Part shown: one piece after another, positions 22,758 to 34,145 of the stretch
How positions within the stretch are numbered: the first letter of the stretch is position 1
Layout: each line of letters starts with the position of its first letter
From: Gonocerus acuteangulatus
Taxonomy: Eukaryota > Arthropoda > Insecta > Hemiptera > Coreidae
NCBI GenBank assembly: GCA_946811695.1
Contig: OX328132.1
Coordinates: forward strand, 129,175,508-129,239,507
Direction of reading: 5' to 3'
DNA: 64,000 nt
The notes under the pieces: generated by a model
Told to the model about the DNA's origin: nothing
Database searches by the model: none
Seen by the model: the letters and a program-made list of their open reading frames with translations, nothing else
Program-made: the position numbers and the translations under genes

Positions 22758-23254
22758 GGATTTTTCTCCAGCGGTGGTACTCCTCCTCACTTCTTCCTGG
22801 AATATTACGATGGGTTCATCTCCATCTTCTTCAGCCAGGTTATTAATGTTTCATCCTCGGTGGTTGCCAAGGGAATGAGATTTTTCTCGATCTGGGCGCC
22901 TTTTCTCCTCTCTAGCCCCAGTATCGGCGAACCAATGGTGTTGAAGCTCCCAGGTTTTAGTTGGGATTCTGTCCGTTAGCAGTGCTGATGGTATGGCGTC
23001 TTTTTTTCCCCCCTGTTTTTTGAGGAGTATCACCGCTGGAGAAAAATGCCGTTCCACTAAAAATATCATCCCAGCGACGAAAAATAAACATCAAGCATAT
23101 TAAACCTTGCGGCGAGGAAATTACAGGGGGGGAAAAAGACGCAATACCATCAGTGCTACTAACGGACAGAATCCCAACTAACACCAGGGAGCTTCAACAC
23201 CATTGGTCTGCCGATACTGGGGCTAGAGAGGAGAAAAGGCGCCCAGATCGAGAA

Positions 23255-23257
<3 letters not shown>
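22758..23257. repeat. interleaved foldback repeat
   Basis: Two inverted pairs are interleaved: A (22758-22785, TTTTTCTCCAGCGG) pairs with A' (23017-23048), and B (about 22872-23015) pairs with B' (about 23124-23255) over about 130 bp at high identity. The order is A-B-A'-B'. The sequence is GC-richer than its surroundings, and the open frames on both strands are side effects of the palindrome. (TA)n tracts border both sides. Confidence 0.7.

Positions 23258-23351
<94 letters not shown>
23256..23351. repeat. (TA)n-(GA)n compound microsatellite
   Basis: About 30 TA units run into about 16 GA units, ending just before the TGTGGTG start of an LTR-B copy. Confidence 0.95.
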
Positions 23352-23353
<2 letters not shown>

Positions 23354-23354
23354 T

Positions 23355-24462
23355 TGTGGTGTTTTAGTGGGGAGGGAAAAATTGATTATATTAAAATTTT
23401 ATTTCTTTAAATTTTCTAAAAAAGTTCTTATTAAAAATTTTCAATAGATCTCAGGGTTTATTAGAATTTAACCAAAATCACCACATACGGATTTGTTATT
23501 TAATTTATTATTTCTTTCATTTGAATTATTTCTTTAATTTAATAAAATTTCCTGAAATGAAAAGCATGAGAAATATTAATTTATTACTTCTTACCTTCCA
23601 TCCCTTATTGTATTGAGACCATATTTTATATACCAGGAGAAAGGTTCAAAATTAATAAAACAGAGTTGGAAACAATTGAATTACATTGAAGCAAGAAATG
23701 ATATGTTTTTGGCTTGGCATTGTTGTAATGTTAAACTAAATATCTTAAATATAATAAATAAAAATGCTTGACTCACATAATTTGATCAATGTTAGGGTAT
23801 TTTTTAGAAAACTTAGCTCATAACTAAAATATGGAAATTATATATATGAATAAATTATTGGCCATTATAAATTAATTTTTGCTAGCTTTTATGGATTTTA
23901 CTTAGGCAGTTTATTTTATATTTGAGTGATATTCAGCTTTAAGGTGCGTATGGTCTTCTTTTAAATGAAGAGGCAGACTTAAAGTTCTTATATTGGCATG
24001 CTGGGAAGATGATGGTCGGCTGCTGGAACTTAGAGTGGTGTCTGGCCGTCGGATGAAGATAGGAGTCAGAGTGTAATTGGCTGTGGCTGGAGTTCAAGAG
24101 AGAGTGTGTAGTCTGGCCGTCTGCTGGTGCTGCAACGAGATTGAGTGGTGGGGGGAGGCCTTTTTATAGGCATTCCTTTCGCCATACCAGAGACTTTTGA
24201 ATCTGAATTCGATACATCGGGGGTCCAAAGAGCGCTTTTCAAAGCATCTCTATTGCTTATCTGCCTGGGAAACTTGTATTTCATGATGCCTTATCGCTCC
24301 TAGCCGAGACATTTGGATTCTTCTTTTATTTCACACTGCCTTTAAAAAAAATAAATACTGCCAAGCTAAGCACTGCCAATTGCTATCCCTTTTATTACTG
24401 CTTTTATTTATTTAATTGTTTGACAAAAGATAATATTTGTAATGGACTTATGGAATATAACT
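23355..24462 (-). mobile_element. LTR-B, copy 2 (solo or truncated)
   Basis: Begins TGTGGTGTTTTAGTGGGG and follows 2283-3380 throughout, including CTCAGGGTT, CACCACATACGGA, ACCAGGAGAAAGGTTCA and ATGGTCGGCTGCT. It stops at GGAATATAACT, about 80 bp short of the family's CATTACA end. No primer site or interior accompanies it, so it is a truncated or solo LTR inside the ALG10 intron. Confidence 0.65.
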
Positions 24463-24884
24463 AGAGATGTGAGGAGGAAATTTTTCAGCTATGTTTTTCC
24501 GGAAAATTTTCCATTTACAAAAGGCAATTTTTTGGTAAATTTGTTCTAGGACATATATGAGCTATCCATATTCTCTTGTATTAGCTAATTTCTGAACCAT
24601 TTAAACAAAAACTACAGGTTATAATTCAACTTTTTAATCTACATGAATAAAACTAAATTTGAGTGCGTTTTACCTAACAATTGCCATACTTCTTATGTAA
24701 TAACTCATAAAAAGTCAATTCACCCTATGTCATAATAAAAGAACACTCATAGAAATTGAATCGCCCATTTCTCTTAATATTTGATAAAGAAGGTTGTAGC
24801 GGAAACCAGAAGATGGCTCCATCACTCTGTACTAGATGCAACAGTTTTAAGAAAAGTCGCCTCATGTAAACAACACTAGATTGG

Positions 24885-24917
<33 letters not shown>

Positions 24918-25200
24918 TCATTCTGCTCTCTCTCTCTCTCTCTCTCAGGAATAATGGTTAAACTGAAAAAAAAACAACAGATGTGTGGACGTTCTACATT
25001 TTGTAGAAGTCCATGAAGGCAACAGTATTATAGGTAAATGTAAATATTGTGATGCAAATAGATTGACAGATTAACACAAGGAAACACACTCTGCTATCAG
25101 TTTCACAAAATCTTCATTTGACGAGCGATGACAATGTCATACTTTCAAATTCTGCTTCTTCTTCTGAGCAGAGAGAGAGAAAAACGTTGTTTTTGAAAAA
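24463..25200 (+). pseudogene. possible hAT transposase relic (BED-finger-like piece)
   Basis: Starts with AGAGATGTGAGGAGG, reminiscent of some hAT ends. At about 25030-25060 a frame reads GKCKYCDAN, the start of a BED zinc finger, followed by stops. An A27 run and a (CT)n run lie at 24891-24948. The evidence is thin. Confidence 0.25.
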
Positions 25201-25299
25201 AAATGTTTAGTTGCCCAACTATATTGGGTTGCTTTCCACACAATCTACTTATCAACCAGTACGTATAGGAACTAAAGTTAATTACCTATATAAGAAAAA

Positions 25300-25990
25300 A
25301 GTCCGACTCGCAGGAACTGAGACATCTTAGTGCAGTTCCGTTCATATCTCTAGTGCTATTAGTAAAGGACTAGTAACTTGGAAAATCTCCAAGAGAAAAT
25401 AGATGGATAGAAGGCGCCACAACAGGAAACTGACAGTATCATGGTGAGAAGGTGGGTGAAGACCCGCCTTCTCAACATTTGCTCTTGGAAACACTATAAC
25501 AATGTTTCACATTTTCTTACCTTCTTTTAGTCAAATACTCGTTTTACTGTTAAATGCAATTAAAATAAGCTACAACCAGTTAAAACATTAGGTAAACAGA
25601 TACAAAAACCCCTTCAAAAGAGCAAAACTAACAATTGCGAATTGTTGTATTGTGCTATTAATGAAATATTTTATTTCTAGTACTTCCCTAACTCCAAATG
25701 GAACCAAAATTTACCTATCATAGATTAGTTGAATATCAAACGTCTGGAACAAGTTTCAACCGAATTAATCGTTTCTGAATACCCAAACTGAAAATTAGTT
25801 TGGAAAAGTAGTTGTTTCAATGTTTCCCGAAAATGGTTACAGGTATCGCTTTAAAAATGGTTACAGGTATCGCCTTAAAAATGGTTTCATTCGTTTTTCT
25901 GCGTCAAGAAACCTATAAAACTAGTACCTGCAAGCATGAGGTCAACCTCATAAACGGGTTTCCTTCCTATGGAGGGAGGGAGGAACTGCA
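25300..25990 (+). repeat. dispersed repeat family C, copy (left arm of an inverted pair)
   Basis: Begins GTCCGACTCGCAGGAACTG and ends GAGGGAGGAACTGCACTAAAA. The copy at 26262-26905 is in the opposite direction, so the two form a foldback with a spacer of about 270 bp. A small internal duplication, ATGGTTACAGGTATCGC, is seen at 25830-25880. Confidence 0.6.
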
Positions 25991-26261
25991 CTAAAAATAT
26001 GCAAATCAATCAAACAAAAAACTAATTGAAAAAACGAAAAATATAATGATGAAAATATTTGTAAAAATGTTTAGAAAAATAAATTAATAATACAAATTAA
26101 ATTAAAGGAACACACATTCATTTAATTTAATAAAATCGGAGTGTCCCACAGTTAGATGCTTGTAAAATTGTGGTCAAAATCATATATTGTATTTGATTTT
26201 TTCCAATAAATTCTTGAATGTATAAACTTTGATCATTTGTTTTGATTTTCATCACATTTTA

Positions 26262-26393
26262 GCTCGGTTCCTCCCTTGCTCCATAGGGAGGAAAGCCGCT
26301 TATGAGGTTGACCTCAAGACGCAATCTGGAAGTGCTGACTATAAAATTTCTCGTTTGAACCCATTGATCTCGAAAATAACGCTGACTCAAATT

Positions 26394-26447
<54 letters not shown>

Positions 26448-26905
26448 TATCTTTCTGTTATTTATAGAGTTATTGACGTATTAGAAAAAAAAATTATTAA
26501 CATACATGAAAAGTTTTGGAATCTTCTTATGTTATCCTTAATATCTTGAAAATGGTTGAAAATTATGGTATCTGGAACAAAACCATTCTCTAGAAAAAAC
26601 GTTTCTAAAGTAATTTTCGATGGGGCAATGTTAATCGGAGAAATAAGTGCTTAAATCTTTGAAATTTTTAGTTTTGTTCATTTCAACAGGGTTTTGTCAC
26701 CGTTTACCTAACATTTAATTGTATTTAATAGCACGTACATAGAGAATGCGGGAGAGTCATTTTCAGTTAGGATACTGTCAGTTTACAATTGTGGTGCCTT
26801 AAACTTCCTCCTCTTGGAGATTCTATTCCTTTACTAATGACTCTAGGAATACGAACGGAAACGCCCTCAGATGATGCAGTTCCTCTGAGTTGGACTTTTT
26901 ATGGT
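26262..26905 (-). repeat. dispersed repeat family C, copy (right arm of an inverted pair)
   Basis: The reverse complement of the family, from GAGGAACCGAGCTA through the CACTTATTTCTCCGAT block to GTCCAACTCAGAGGAACTGC. It is interrupted by a (TA)n tract at 26396-26445. Confidence 0.6.
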
Positions 26906-27127
26906 AATTCAGCTTTCTTATGAAATGTGTCAGAGTCATTAATATAAAAATTCCTTTTATATTTTTGTTGAGAAAAGAAATATGCAGTTACATTAAAATG
27001 TATTTTGTTTTCATTTCGGATATATTCATATATCAATTTAGCAAATAAAGTATTTTGTCCAATGTGGTATTCTTTAATTAATTGCTAAAATATTATATAT
27101 GTATAAGCGTTTTTAAAGAATTATTAT

Positions 27128-27838
27128 TAGGAACCGGATTTTTAGGATAAAATAAACATCCAATTAGGTTTTTGCAACAGGAATAATAGGTCTTTTTAGG
27201 TTTTTATTGAAAAATCCATTTTAGGGTTTTTTAGTTGATAAAAATGTTTCAATAGGTTCAACCTATTATAATTTATCATTAATAATTTTGATTAGTTCGT
27301 AATTGATAAATTAATATGTATAAAAAAAGTGACATAAAAATAAACAAGAAATCCAGTGTTGACGATTCCAATTTTCCAATGAGATTTGGAAGATCTGAGA
27401 AATATTCTCTTAGGAATGCAAGTGCACCACGAATCTCGTTGGTCTGAGGGAACATCGAAGCCTTAGATATGGCAGCTGCTTCATTCATATCCAAAGTGTC
27501 AACAACTGTTTTTATTTTTTCCTCAGCGTGTTAAAATGGGTTCTGGTGGAAGCGACACGCCTAATAAAATTTCCCTGAACGTCTGGACCCGGGAAGTTGC
27601 TTTTAAGAAAATTTGTTCGATCGAGGAAATGAGTTCATTGCATTGTATTTTCTATTTTAAAGATTAGATCTGTCTAGGTCATTCCATTGTTATTTAGGTG
27701 TTTTTGGGTGATATCATCCTGAATAGGTTTTAAGGTTCTTCCAAATTTGCATGAATGATACTACAAGAAACAAATCGCATAAGAAACAAATCTTGACCAT
27801 GTTAGGAAAAAATAGGTGAAAACCTAAGAATCCGGATC
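27128..27838 (-). mobile_element. hAT-like deletion derivative with transposase relic
   Basis: Ends are inverted: TAGGAACCGGATTTTTAGG on the left, CCTAAGAATCCGGATCCTA on the right. On the - strand a broken frame reads FLKATSRVQTFREILLGVS then LPPEPILTR, and further on ISKASMFPQTNEIRGALA and LPNLIGKLES. The block FRE..G..LPPEP(V)LTRWG is typical of a group of invertebrate hAT-type transposase-like proteins. Stops after LTR show decay. No clear 8-bp duplication is seen at the ends. Confidence 0.55.
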
Positions 27839-28436
27839 CTATTCATGTGTTTCAGCTTTAAGCCATTTTTAAACCAATCATTATTATGTCATCTCTATTT
27901 TTTAATCTAGGCGCACGGTAGTGCGTCAGGCCAAGTTCCGGCCCAAGCATACTTTGTGTATATTAAAGGCGGTCTTAGAGCCGATTTTTACCCTCTCATA
28001 ACTTTCAACCAGGTAAAGATAAAGTTATGAAATTTTACACAGGTATTATACTACTAGATGTGAGTAAAACTGGAAATTTTCATAATTCTACATCGAATAG
28101 TTTCTGAGATATAAGCGATCGAAAATCGGCATTTATAGGACTCACTCACTCACTCACTCACTGACTCATCAAAATTATTAGGCACTTCCCATGATGCTAG
28201 AGACTTGAAATTTTGCATGAAGATAGATATGAAGACGTTATTAAAGGAAAAAATCGAAAAATCGCGAAAAGTTGTGTTTGACTCCGCTTCCGGGGCGGGG
28301 GCGTGCCAGTTTTGTACTTCCTTCGGAAACCGGTCATTCCGTCCGAAACCCATGATGTGGGGTATCAAATGAATTGTCTCGGTATGAAGAACCTATATTT
28401 GATGTTTTAAGAAACAATTAGACGCATATAGGCTCG

Positions 28437-28920
28437 GTCAAAATCTTATACCAGCTGTGTGTTTGTTCCTCCTACAAATCCGTACCGTTTGACCGATTTT
28501 GACCAAACTTGGGACACAGATGGGTCTTGATACGGGGAGAATCATAGGCTAGGTTAAATTGTCTATCAGCTGTCTGTCTGTCTGTTTGTTCCTTATACAA
28601 ATACACACCGTTTGACCGATTTTGACAAAATTTGACACACATGTCGGTCTTTATCCGGGTAGTGTCATAGGCTAGTCAAAAACGTCTATCATCTGTCTGT
28701 CTGCATATTTGTTCCTTACACAAATTCACACCATTTGACCGATTTTGACCAAACTTGGCACATAGGTAGGTCTTGGTCCGGGGAATGCACTAGGCTAGGT
28801 AAAAAAGGTCTTTCAGCTGTCTGTCTGTATGTTTGTTCCTTATACAAATTCACACCGTTTGGCCTATTTTGACCAAACTTGGCACGCAGGTAGGTCTTGA
28901 TACGGGAGTGTCATATTACC
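28437..28920. repeat. tandem array of ~120-bp units in repeat D copy 1
   Basis: About four units carry CAGCTGTCTGTCTG, TTTGTTCCTTATACAAAT, TTTGACCGATTTTGACCAAA and ACAGGTCGGTCTTGAT.CGGG in order. Units differ by about 10%. Confidence 0.8.
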
Positions 28921-29108
28921 TATGACGTTTTCTACTTTTTGTTCCATCGAAATGCCATCATTCCTTCTGAAACCCATCATGTGGGGTATCAAATGAATCG
29001 TCTTGGTAAGGAGAACCTATATTTGATGTTTTAAAAAACATTTTGACGCATCTTAACAAAAACAGTTGTGACTTCTTTCTTAAATGTAGTAAATAAAGTC
29101 GTAGGGGT

Positions 29109-29303
29109 TCACTGCATAATATACTTCAAAGCAGATACTAAGTTTTTGAAAGTCGAGCCATCTAAATTACAAAGTTTAGGATCACAAACCCAAAATGTAT
29201 CGTCTTTGTTCTTATTTTTTTCTTGAAGGCCTTCTACACTTTCCCTATTGTGATCTTTATCCTCGGGATAAGGTTCCTGTGTTTTATAGTACATTACATA
29301 CAA
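29109..29303 (-). pseudogene. protein fragment conserved between both copies of repeat D
   Basis: Minus-strand frame with KTQEPYPEDKDHNRESVEG, then LQEK.K.KDDTFWVCDPKL and CNLD. The copy at 42842-42609 keeps this block apart from a few changes (N to D, N to Y). I do not recognise the protein. It may be a piece of a gene captured or encoded by the repeat. Confidence 0.35.
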
Positions 29304-29694
29304 GAGATGATACTAGAAAGAAATGTCCAAGTTCATTACTTGGAAGACCTCATAGTTACTTACTAAGAACAGTAAAGACACTTCAACTGACCTTTAAAAA
29401 CAACAATAAAAATACTTATATCCAGTTACTAAAATATCACTTTCCTCAACCAGGTATATTCTTAAACTTGCCAATGTTTAGTTTTTCTCTAAAGATAATT
29501 TCGGCACAAAAAAAACATTGCCAAGTTTAAGAATATACCTGGTTGAGGAAAGTGATATTTTAGTAACTGGATATAAGTATTTTTATTGTTGTTTTTAAAG
29601 GTCAGTTGAAGTGTCTTTACTGTTCTTAGTAAGTAACTATGAGGTCTTCCAAGTAATGAACTTGGACATTTCTTTCTTGTATCATCTCTTGTAT
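29299..29694. repeat. long palindrome (arms ~185 bp, loop ~33 bp), copy 1
   Basis: Left arm 29299-29479 and right arm 29513-29694 are nearly perfect reverse complements (one visible mismatch near the loop, another in TACTAGAAAG against CTTTCTTGTA). The loop 29480-29512 contains AAGATAATTTCGGCAC. Open frames on both strands follow from the symmetry and are not called. Confidence 0.9.
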
Positions 29695-30226
29695 TGGCAA
29701 ATATTTTTGGTTGAATTAATACACCAACTCATACTACTTTTTTTGGAGTGTAGAATGGTAAGGCGTTTGGGGGGGGGGGGTTTAGGAGGGGATATTTTTG
29801 AGGAAGGGAGTGTTTCTTTGTGGGGGCAGGAACTTGGCCTCTATTTCACATTTATGTTTTTTTTGGGATAACTATACACTTATTTTTTAAGGCAATAACC
29901 TAGTCTTTTTGACACTCTGTCCTCAATTTTTTCTATAATATAAAATAATTGTAATGTTGTTTAAAAATAGAGATGACGTAATAAGGATTTTATTATGAAA
30001 ATAGAGGAAATGAAAAAATTAAAATTTTATTGAGATAGCAGATCCATAAAAAGAGTTTTAATCTATTTTTTTTTTTCTCTAATTTCCATTTGCTTTACTC
30101 TTCCTGGCTTGAATATTTTAATATATCTATATTTACCTTATAAAATGTATTTTCTTTTTCATTTTGATGACTTTTCACTTATAATATTGAATATTTTTCA
30201 TGTTTATTTTTTCTGTTGCAACGAAG

Positions 30227-30227
<1 letters not shown>

Positions 30228-30295
<68 letters not shown>

Positions 30296-30301
30296 TTTTT
30301 A
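30228..30301. repeat. (TA)n plus T23 at the last ALG10 splice acceptor
   Basis: About 25 TA units are followed by an uninterrupted T run that ends in the AG of the acceptor, so the microsatellite forms the polypyrimidine tract. Confidence 0.9.
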
Positions 30302-30302
30302 G

Positions 30303-31016
30303 ATCTCTAAACTGTCTAAATGGAAGGAACAGAAGGTAGTGAGCCATATATTTCAGCTTCTTAGAAATTCTGTTGGTTATTTACTGGTCTGTGCATCATT
30401 TTTGCTCTTTGTAATTATTAATAAAGGAATAGTTGTAGGGGATAAAACTGCACATAAGCCAGTAGTTCATTTATGTCAGATATTCTACTTCTCTCTCTTT
30501 ACTTTAATTTTTTGCTTCCCTCATTTTATTGAAAAAATAGGAAGTTTTTTTCTTTTAGCTAATAATAACAAGAGAGGTACATTATTGATAATAATAATGT
30601 CTTTTTTTATTGTTTATTATAATACAATGGTTCACCCCTATCTTTTATCAGATAATCGGCATTATTCATTTTATATTTGGAAACGAGTTTATGAAAAACA
30701 TTTTTCTATTCGATACATACTTTTACCCATTTATTTTTTTGTGATCTACTGCATGAACCTTAGTCTTGTGAAGAATAATAATATTGAATATTGGTTATGT
30801 TCTATTCTTTGCCTTGTACCTCAGAAGTTGTTAGAATTTAGATACTTCTTGTTGCCATTTATACTTTTTAGACTTCAACTTAGATGTAAAACATGGTGGC
30901 ATTTGTTTGCTGAAACTTTCTTTTATGTCATTATTAATGTTGTAACAATATATATTTTTTCTACAAAGGAATTTTATTGGTCTGATTCTAATGAAATTCA
31001 AAGGATAATATGGTGA
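30303..31016 (+). CDS. ALG10: ALG10 terminal exon
   Basis: The exon opens in phase 0 after the T-run acceptor with ISKLSKWKEQKVVSHIF and encodes the last 237 residues. Family landmarks are GIVVGDKTAHKP (human GIVIGDRSSHE), HPYLLSDNRHYSFYIWKRV, VPQKLLEFRYFLLPF and the C-terminal EIQRIIW (human DIQRFMW). Several hydrophobic stretches fit the multi-pass ER membrane topology. The frame is uninterrupted and ends at the expected place, so the gene looks functional here. Together the three exons give about 340 residues of a protein that is 473 residues in human, leaving about 130 N-terminal residues unaccounted for. A GTG at 30339 is not the start; the frame continues upstream to the splice site. 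Confidence 0.95.
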   Translation: MSKLSKWKEQKVVSHIFQLLRNSVGYLLVCASFLLFVIINKGIVVGDKTAHKPVVHLCQIFYFSLFTLIFCFPHFIEKIGSFFLLANNNKRGTLLIIIMSFFIVYYNTMVHPYLLSDNRHYSFYIWKRVYEKHFSIRYILLPIYFFVIYCMNLSLVKNNNIEYWLCSILCLVPQKLLEFRYFLLPFILFRLQLRCKTWWHLFAETFFYVIINVVTIYIFSTKEFYWSDSNEIQRIIW

Positions 31017-31075
31017 TTACATAAGTCTTGAAGTTCATCTGTTACAGTTTTATTTATTGTATATATGTTCATGTA

Positions 31076-31081
31076 AATAAA
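31076..31081 (+). terminator. poly(A) signal of ALG10
   Basis: AATAAA 60 bp after the stop codon at 31014-31016, with T-rich sequence about 25-35 bp downstream. Confidence 0.7.
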
Positions 31082-32102
31082 TATTACATTATTGTAATTT
31101 TTTGGGAAAATATATTTATTTTTCTATTCAATGTTAATTTTTTTTCTATTATCCTTTTTTAGGAACATATTGTATATGTTAGGATTCTTTTAGAGTGTTG
31201 TCTTCCTCCATTTAGGAAGGGACAGTTATGAATTCGATTCAACGACAATATATCCAGATATGTTGATGGGAAGTGTCAGCGATGTTTAACCTGTCACTAA
31301 GAAAGGCAAATTTATAGGTTCAATTTTGTGTGGAAGTTGACCATTCAAAAGCAATATGCATTTCTTATTAGGAAGGTTCTTGCATACATTTTGGTAAGAC
31401 CATCTTTGTCGAAGAAAAGAGTACTAGAATTTTCAACCCTTAGGCTGCTACTGACTATTATATCAGTCCGGAGGGAGCAGTGCCCCGGGTGCTACGGATT
31501 ATTATATTAGTCCGGCTTAGTAAAATGAATATTTCAGTCAAACAGGATTTTTAAATGAGAAATATGTTTTTAATAGAGTTTTTGATAAAAATGAGCAGAA
31601 GTCGAGTAGGCGGAGTGGGTAATTTCTTAGTTTCCTGTGTATTATGACACAATAAATTTTGAGTTTCTGTTCCAATAAGCTATGTAAGATTTCCAAATGA
31701 TGCAGTTTGTATGAGTTGGAATTTTCGGCATTTCTTCCCCTTTACCTTCTTCATCAAACCTGCAAACCAAAAAATAAGAGGATCCCTTTTTTTTGTTTTG
31801 CTCCTGACCCTCCATATTTCAATATTTTTTTAAATTTTTTATGACATGGTGAATAAAGAAGTAATTCATCATGATTTTTCAACCCTATTTTCAACTTCTA
31901 TTGTTCTCTCAAAAGATGGACTTCTTACTAAAGCGGCAACCAAGCATTTAGAGTAAAAATAAATTTAATGTATATATATATATACACACATAATAAATGA
32001 TAATAAATAAAGCCTTTATTGCATGAAGAGGAACAATACTATAAAAAAATATTTCAAAGAACAACCAAAATAAAAGTAATAAAAATTTGAATTCTTTTCC
32101 TC

Positions 32103-32256
32103 TTAAACGAACGTCTAGGCCATTAGCGTTGACATGCAGGGTGCAGCGAGGAATTTTCCCGAGCCGTGGGATGGGAAAATTCCTGCCGCCGGTGTGAATC
32201 AAACCCATCATCTCCCGCTTATGAATCTAAGGCGCTAGCCACTAGACCACGGGGAG

Positions 32257-32260
<4 letters not shown>
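32103..32260 (-). mobile_element. SINE-2 (tRNA-derived), copy d
   Basis: On the - strand: GTCTCCCCGTGGTCTAGTGG head (A box), GGTTTGATTCACACC (B-box region), then GGGAAAATTCCTCGCTGCACC and GGCCTAGACG toward the tail. Same order as the copies at 40175, 54551 and 56108. Confidence 0.8.

Positions 32261-32742
<482 letters not shown>

Positions 32743-32801
<59 letters not shown>
32743..32801. repeat. (TA)n microsatellite at a SINE-1 tail
   Basis: Pure TA run starting 2-3 bases after the SINE end. Confidence 0.95.
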
Positions 32802-32804
<3 letters not shown>

Positions 32805-32929
32805 AACACATACTTTTTCTTGAATATATGTGGCTTCTTTTCATAACTGTCTTATCCCTAGTGTCATTTGGAAAGAATATAATAGTAAATATTTTGTGAA
32901 AAATTTAAATGCAGACTCTAATGAAATCT

Positions 32930-33680
32930 TGAAGAAAAGTGAGATTTAAAGCGCCATCATGCTCGGAAAACTGTAATAGTAATAGAATTAACTCACTTGG
33001 CTTTTTAAACTTCCTCTCAGAAGCTCTATTACAAACAACCGAAAATTGTTTCTCATTTTACATATCTTGTTTTACTGTAAAATGCATTTTACTGATAAAA
33101 TCAACTACAAAAACAACCAGGAATAAAAATATGTGAAAAAACAGATACTAGATTTAAAGCAAAGAAACTAACACTTTTGAAGTTTTAGGCACTTATTTCT
33201 CCAATCATCATCCTATCGAAAATTACTTGAAAATCGCTTTTGTATGTAATCTTTTGAACGGTTAGATTCCACTTATCACAATTTCCCTACCATTATTGAC
33301 ATAATTAAGAAAATATCCCAAAACTTCTCATGTCCCTAAATAAAATAATTTTTCTTATACTTCCTTAACACCACAATTTAAATATCTTAGTTTGGATGGA
33401 TGTCAAATATCTGGAACAATTTTTATATGAATCAATCACTTATGAATATCCAAATCAAAAATTAGTTAGGAAAACTAGTTGTATCCACTAGTTGAGTACA
33501 GTTAAAAATATTGCCTTAAAGATGGTTTCATTCATTTCCATACATTAAAAAATGAACCTGCAAGTATATTACGGCAAAAATGTTGCCCAAAATTTAGCCC
33601 AAAAAAAAATCTCCCGGTGGGTGAATTTTGATGGTTATTGAACTCGACCTTTCAAATTAGTCAAAACACACGGATATATA
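32930..33680 (+). repeat. dispersed repeat family C, diverged copy
   Basis: Shares CACTTATTTCTCCAATC, CTTGACCT/CGACCTTTCAAATT and the AAAGATGGTTTCATTC block with 9482-10600; ends at a short TA run at 33675. Confidence 0.5.
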
Positions 33681-33687
33681 TATATAG

Positions 33688-33860
33688 TAGGCAGTTGGTA
33701 ACAGCTACAGCTTTATTCAGTCCCCATATATTTTATTTTTAAGTTACCTATGGTGCGGCATGTTACACACTAGGGTATTTAAATTTTGTTACAGAAACAT
33801 TTTGGCTATTCTGTAGTAAAATATATGAGGACTGAATAAAGCTATTACCAACTACTTATA
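33688..33860. mobile_element. MITE-like inverted repeat, about 170 bp
   Basis: GTAGGCAGTTGGTAACAGCT and TATTACCAACTACTTAT ends pair, and the pairing continues inward through CTTTATTCAGTCC.CATATATTTTA for about 45 bp per arm. No coding capacity. Target duplication not clear because of the flanking TA sequence. Confidence 0.55.
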
Positions 33861-33897
33861 ACATCTTAGTCTTCAACATAGGATCTACACAATATAT

Positions 33898-33905
<8 letters not shown>

Positions 33906-33957
<52 letters not shown>
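33906..33957. repeat. (TA)n microsatellite
   Basis: Pure TA run, then ACGTATACGTATA and a short CA run. Confidence 0.95.
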
Positions 33958-33958
<1 letters not shown>

Positions 33959-34145
33959 GTATACGTATATATATACACACACACAAAGTGTTCAATACTC
34001 GATTGACACCTCACTTTTTTCCCACGATTTTTGAACTTTAAAAACGAAATTTGGTGGGTCTTAACCAAATGACTGGTCTGGACCAAATGGTGGTCGAGTG
34101 AACTTTCACTGGACCTAATGCAAAACCTCTCAACTTTCTTCTCCA

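Larger units (their letters stand above)
28130..29871. repeat. composite repeat D, copy 1
   Basis: The parts, in order, are: a CTCACTCACT run and GC-richer lead (28140-28400), a tandem array (28437-28920), a unique part with a conserved minus-strand frame (29109-29303), a long palindrome (29299-29694), and a G-rich tail (29700-29871). The same parts in the same order occur at 41622-43686, with indels. This is a repeated unit of roughly 1.7-2.1 kb of unknown class. Confidence 0.75.

Noticed and set aside
22653..23184. Several 70-100 codon frames on both strands
   Set aside because: They lie in an interleaved palindrome and a TA tract, which opens complementary frames.
28150..28368. Minus-strand frame shared with 41541-41849
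   Set aside because: Similarity comes from the repeat itself; the frame does not keep ends or length and has no domain.
29195..29530. Plus-strand frame reading into the palindrome
   Set aside because: Antisense to the conserved minus block and dependent on palindrome sequence.
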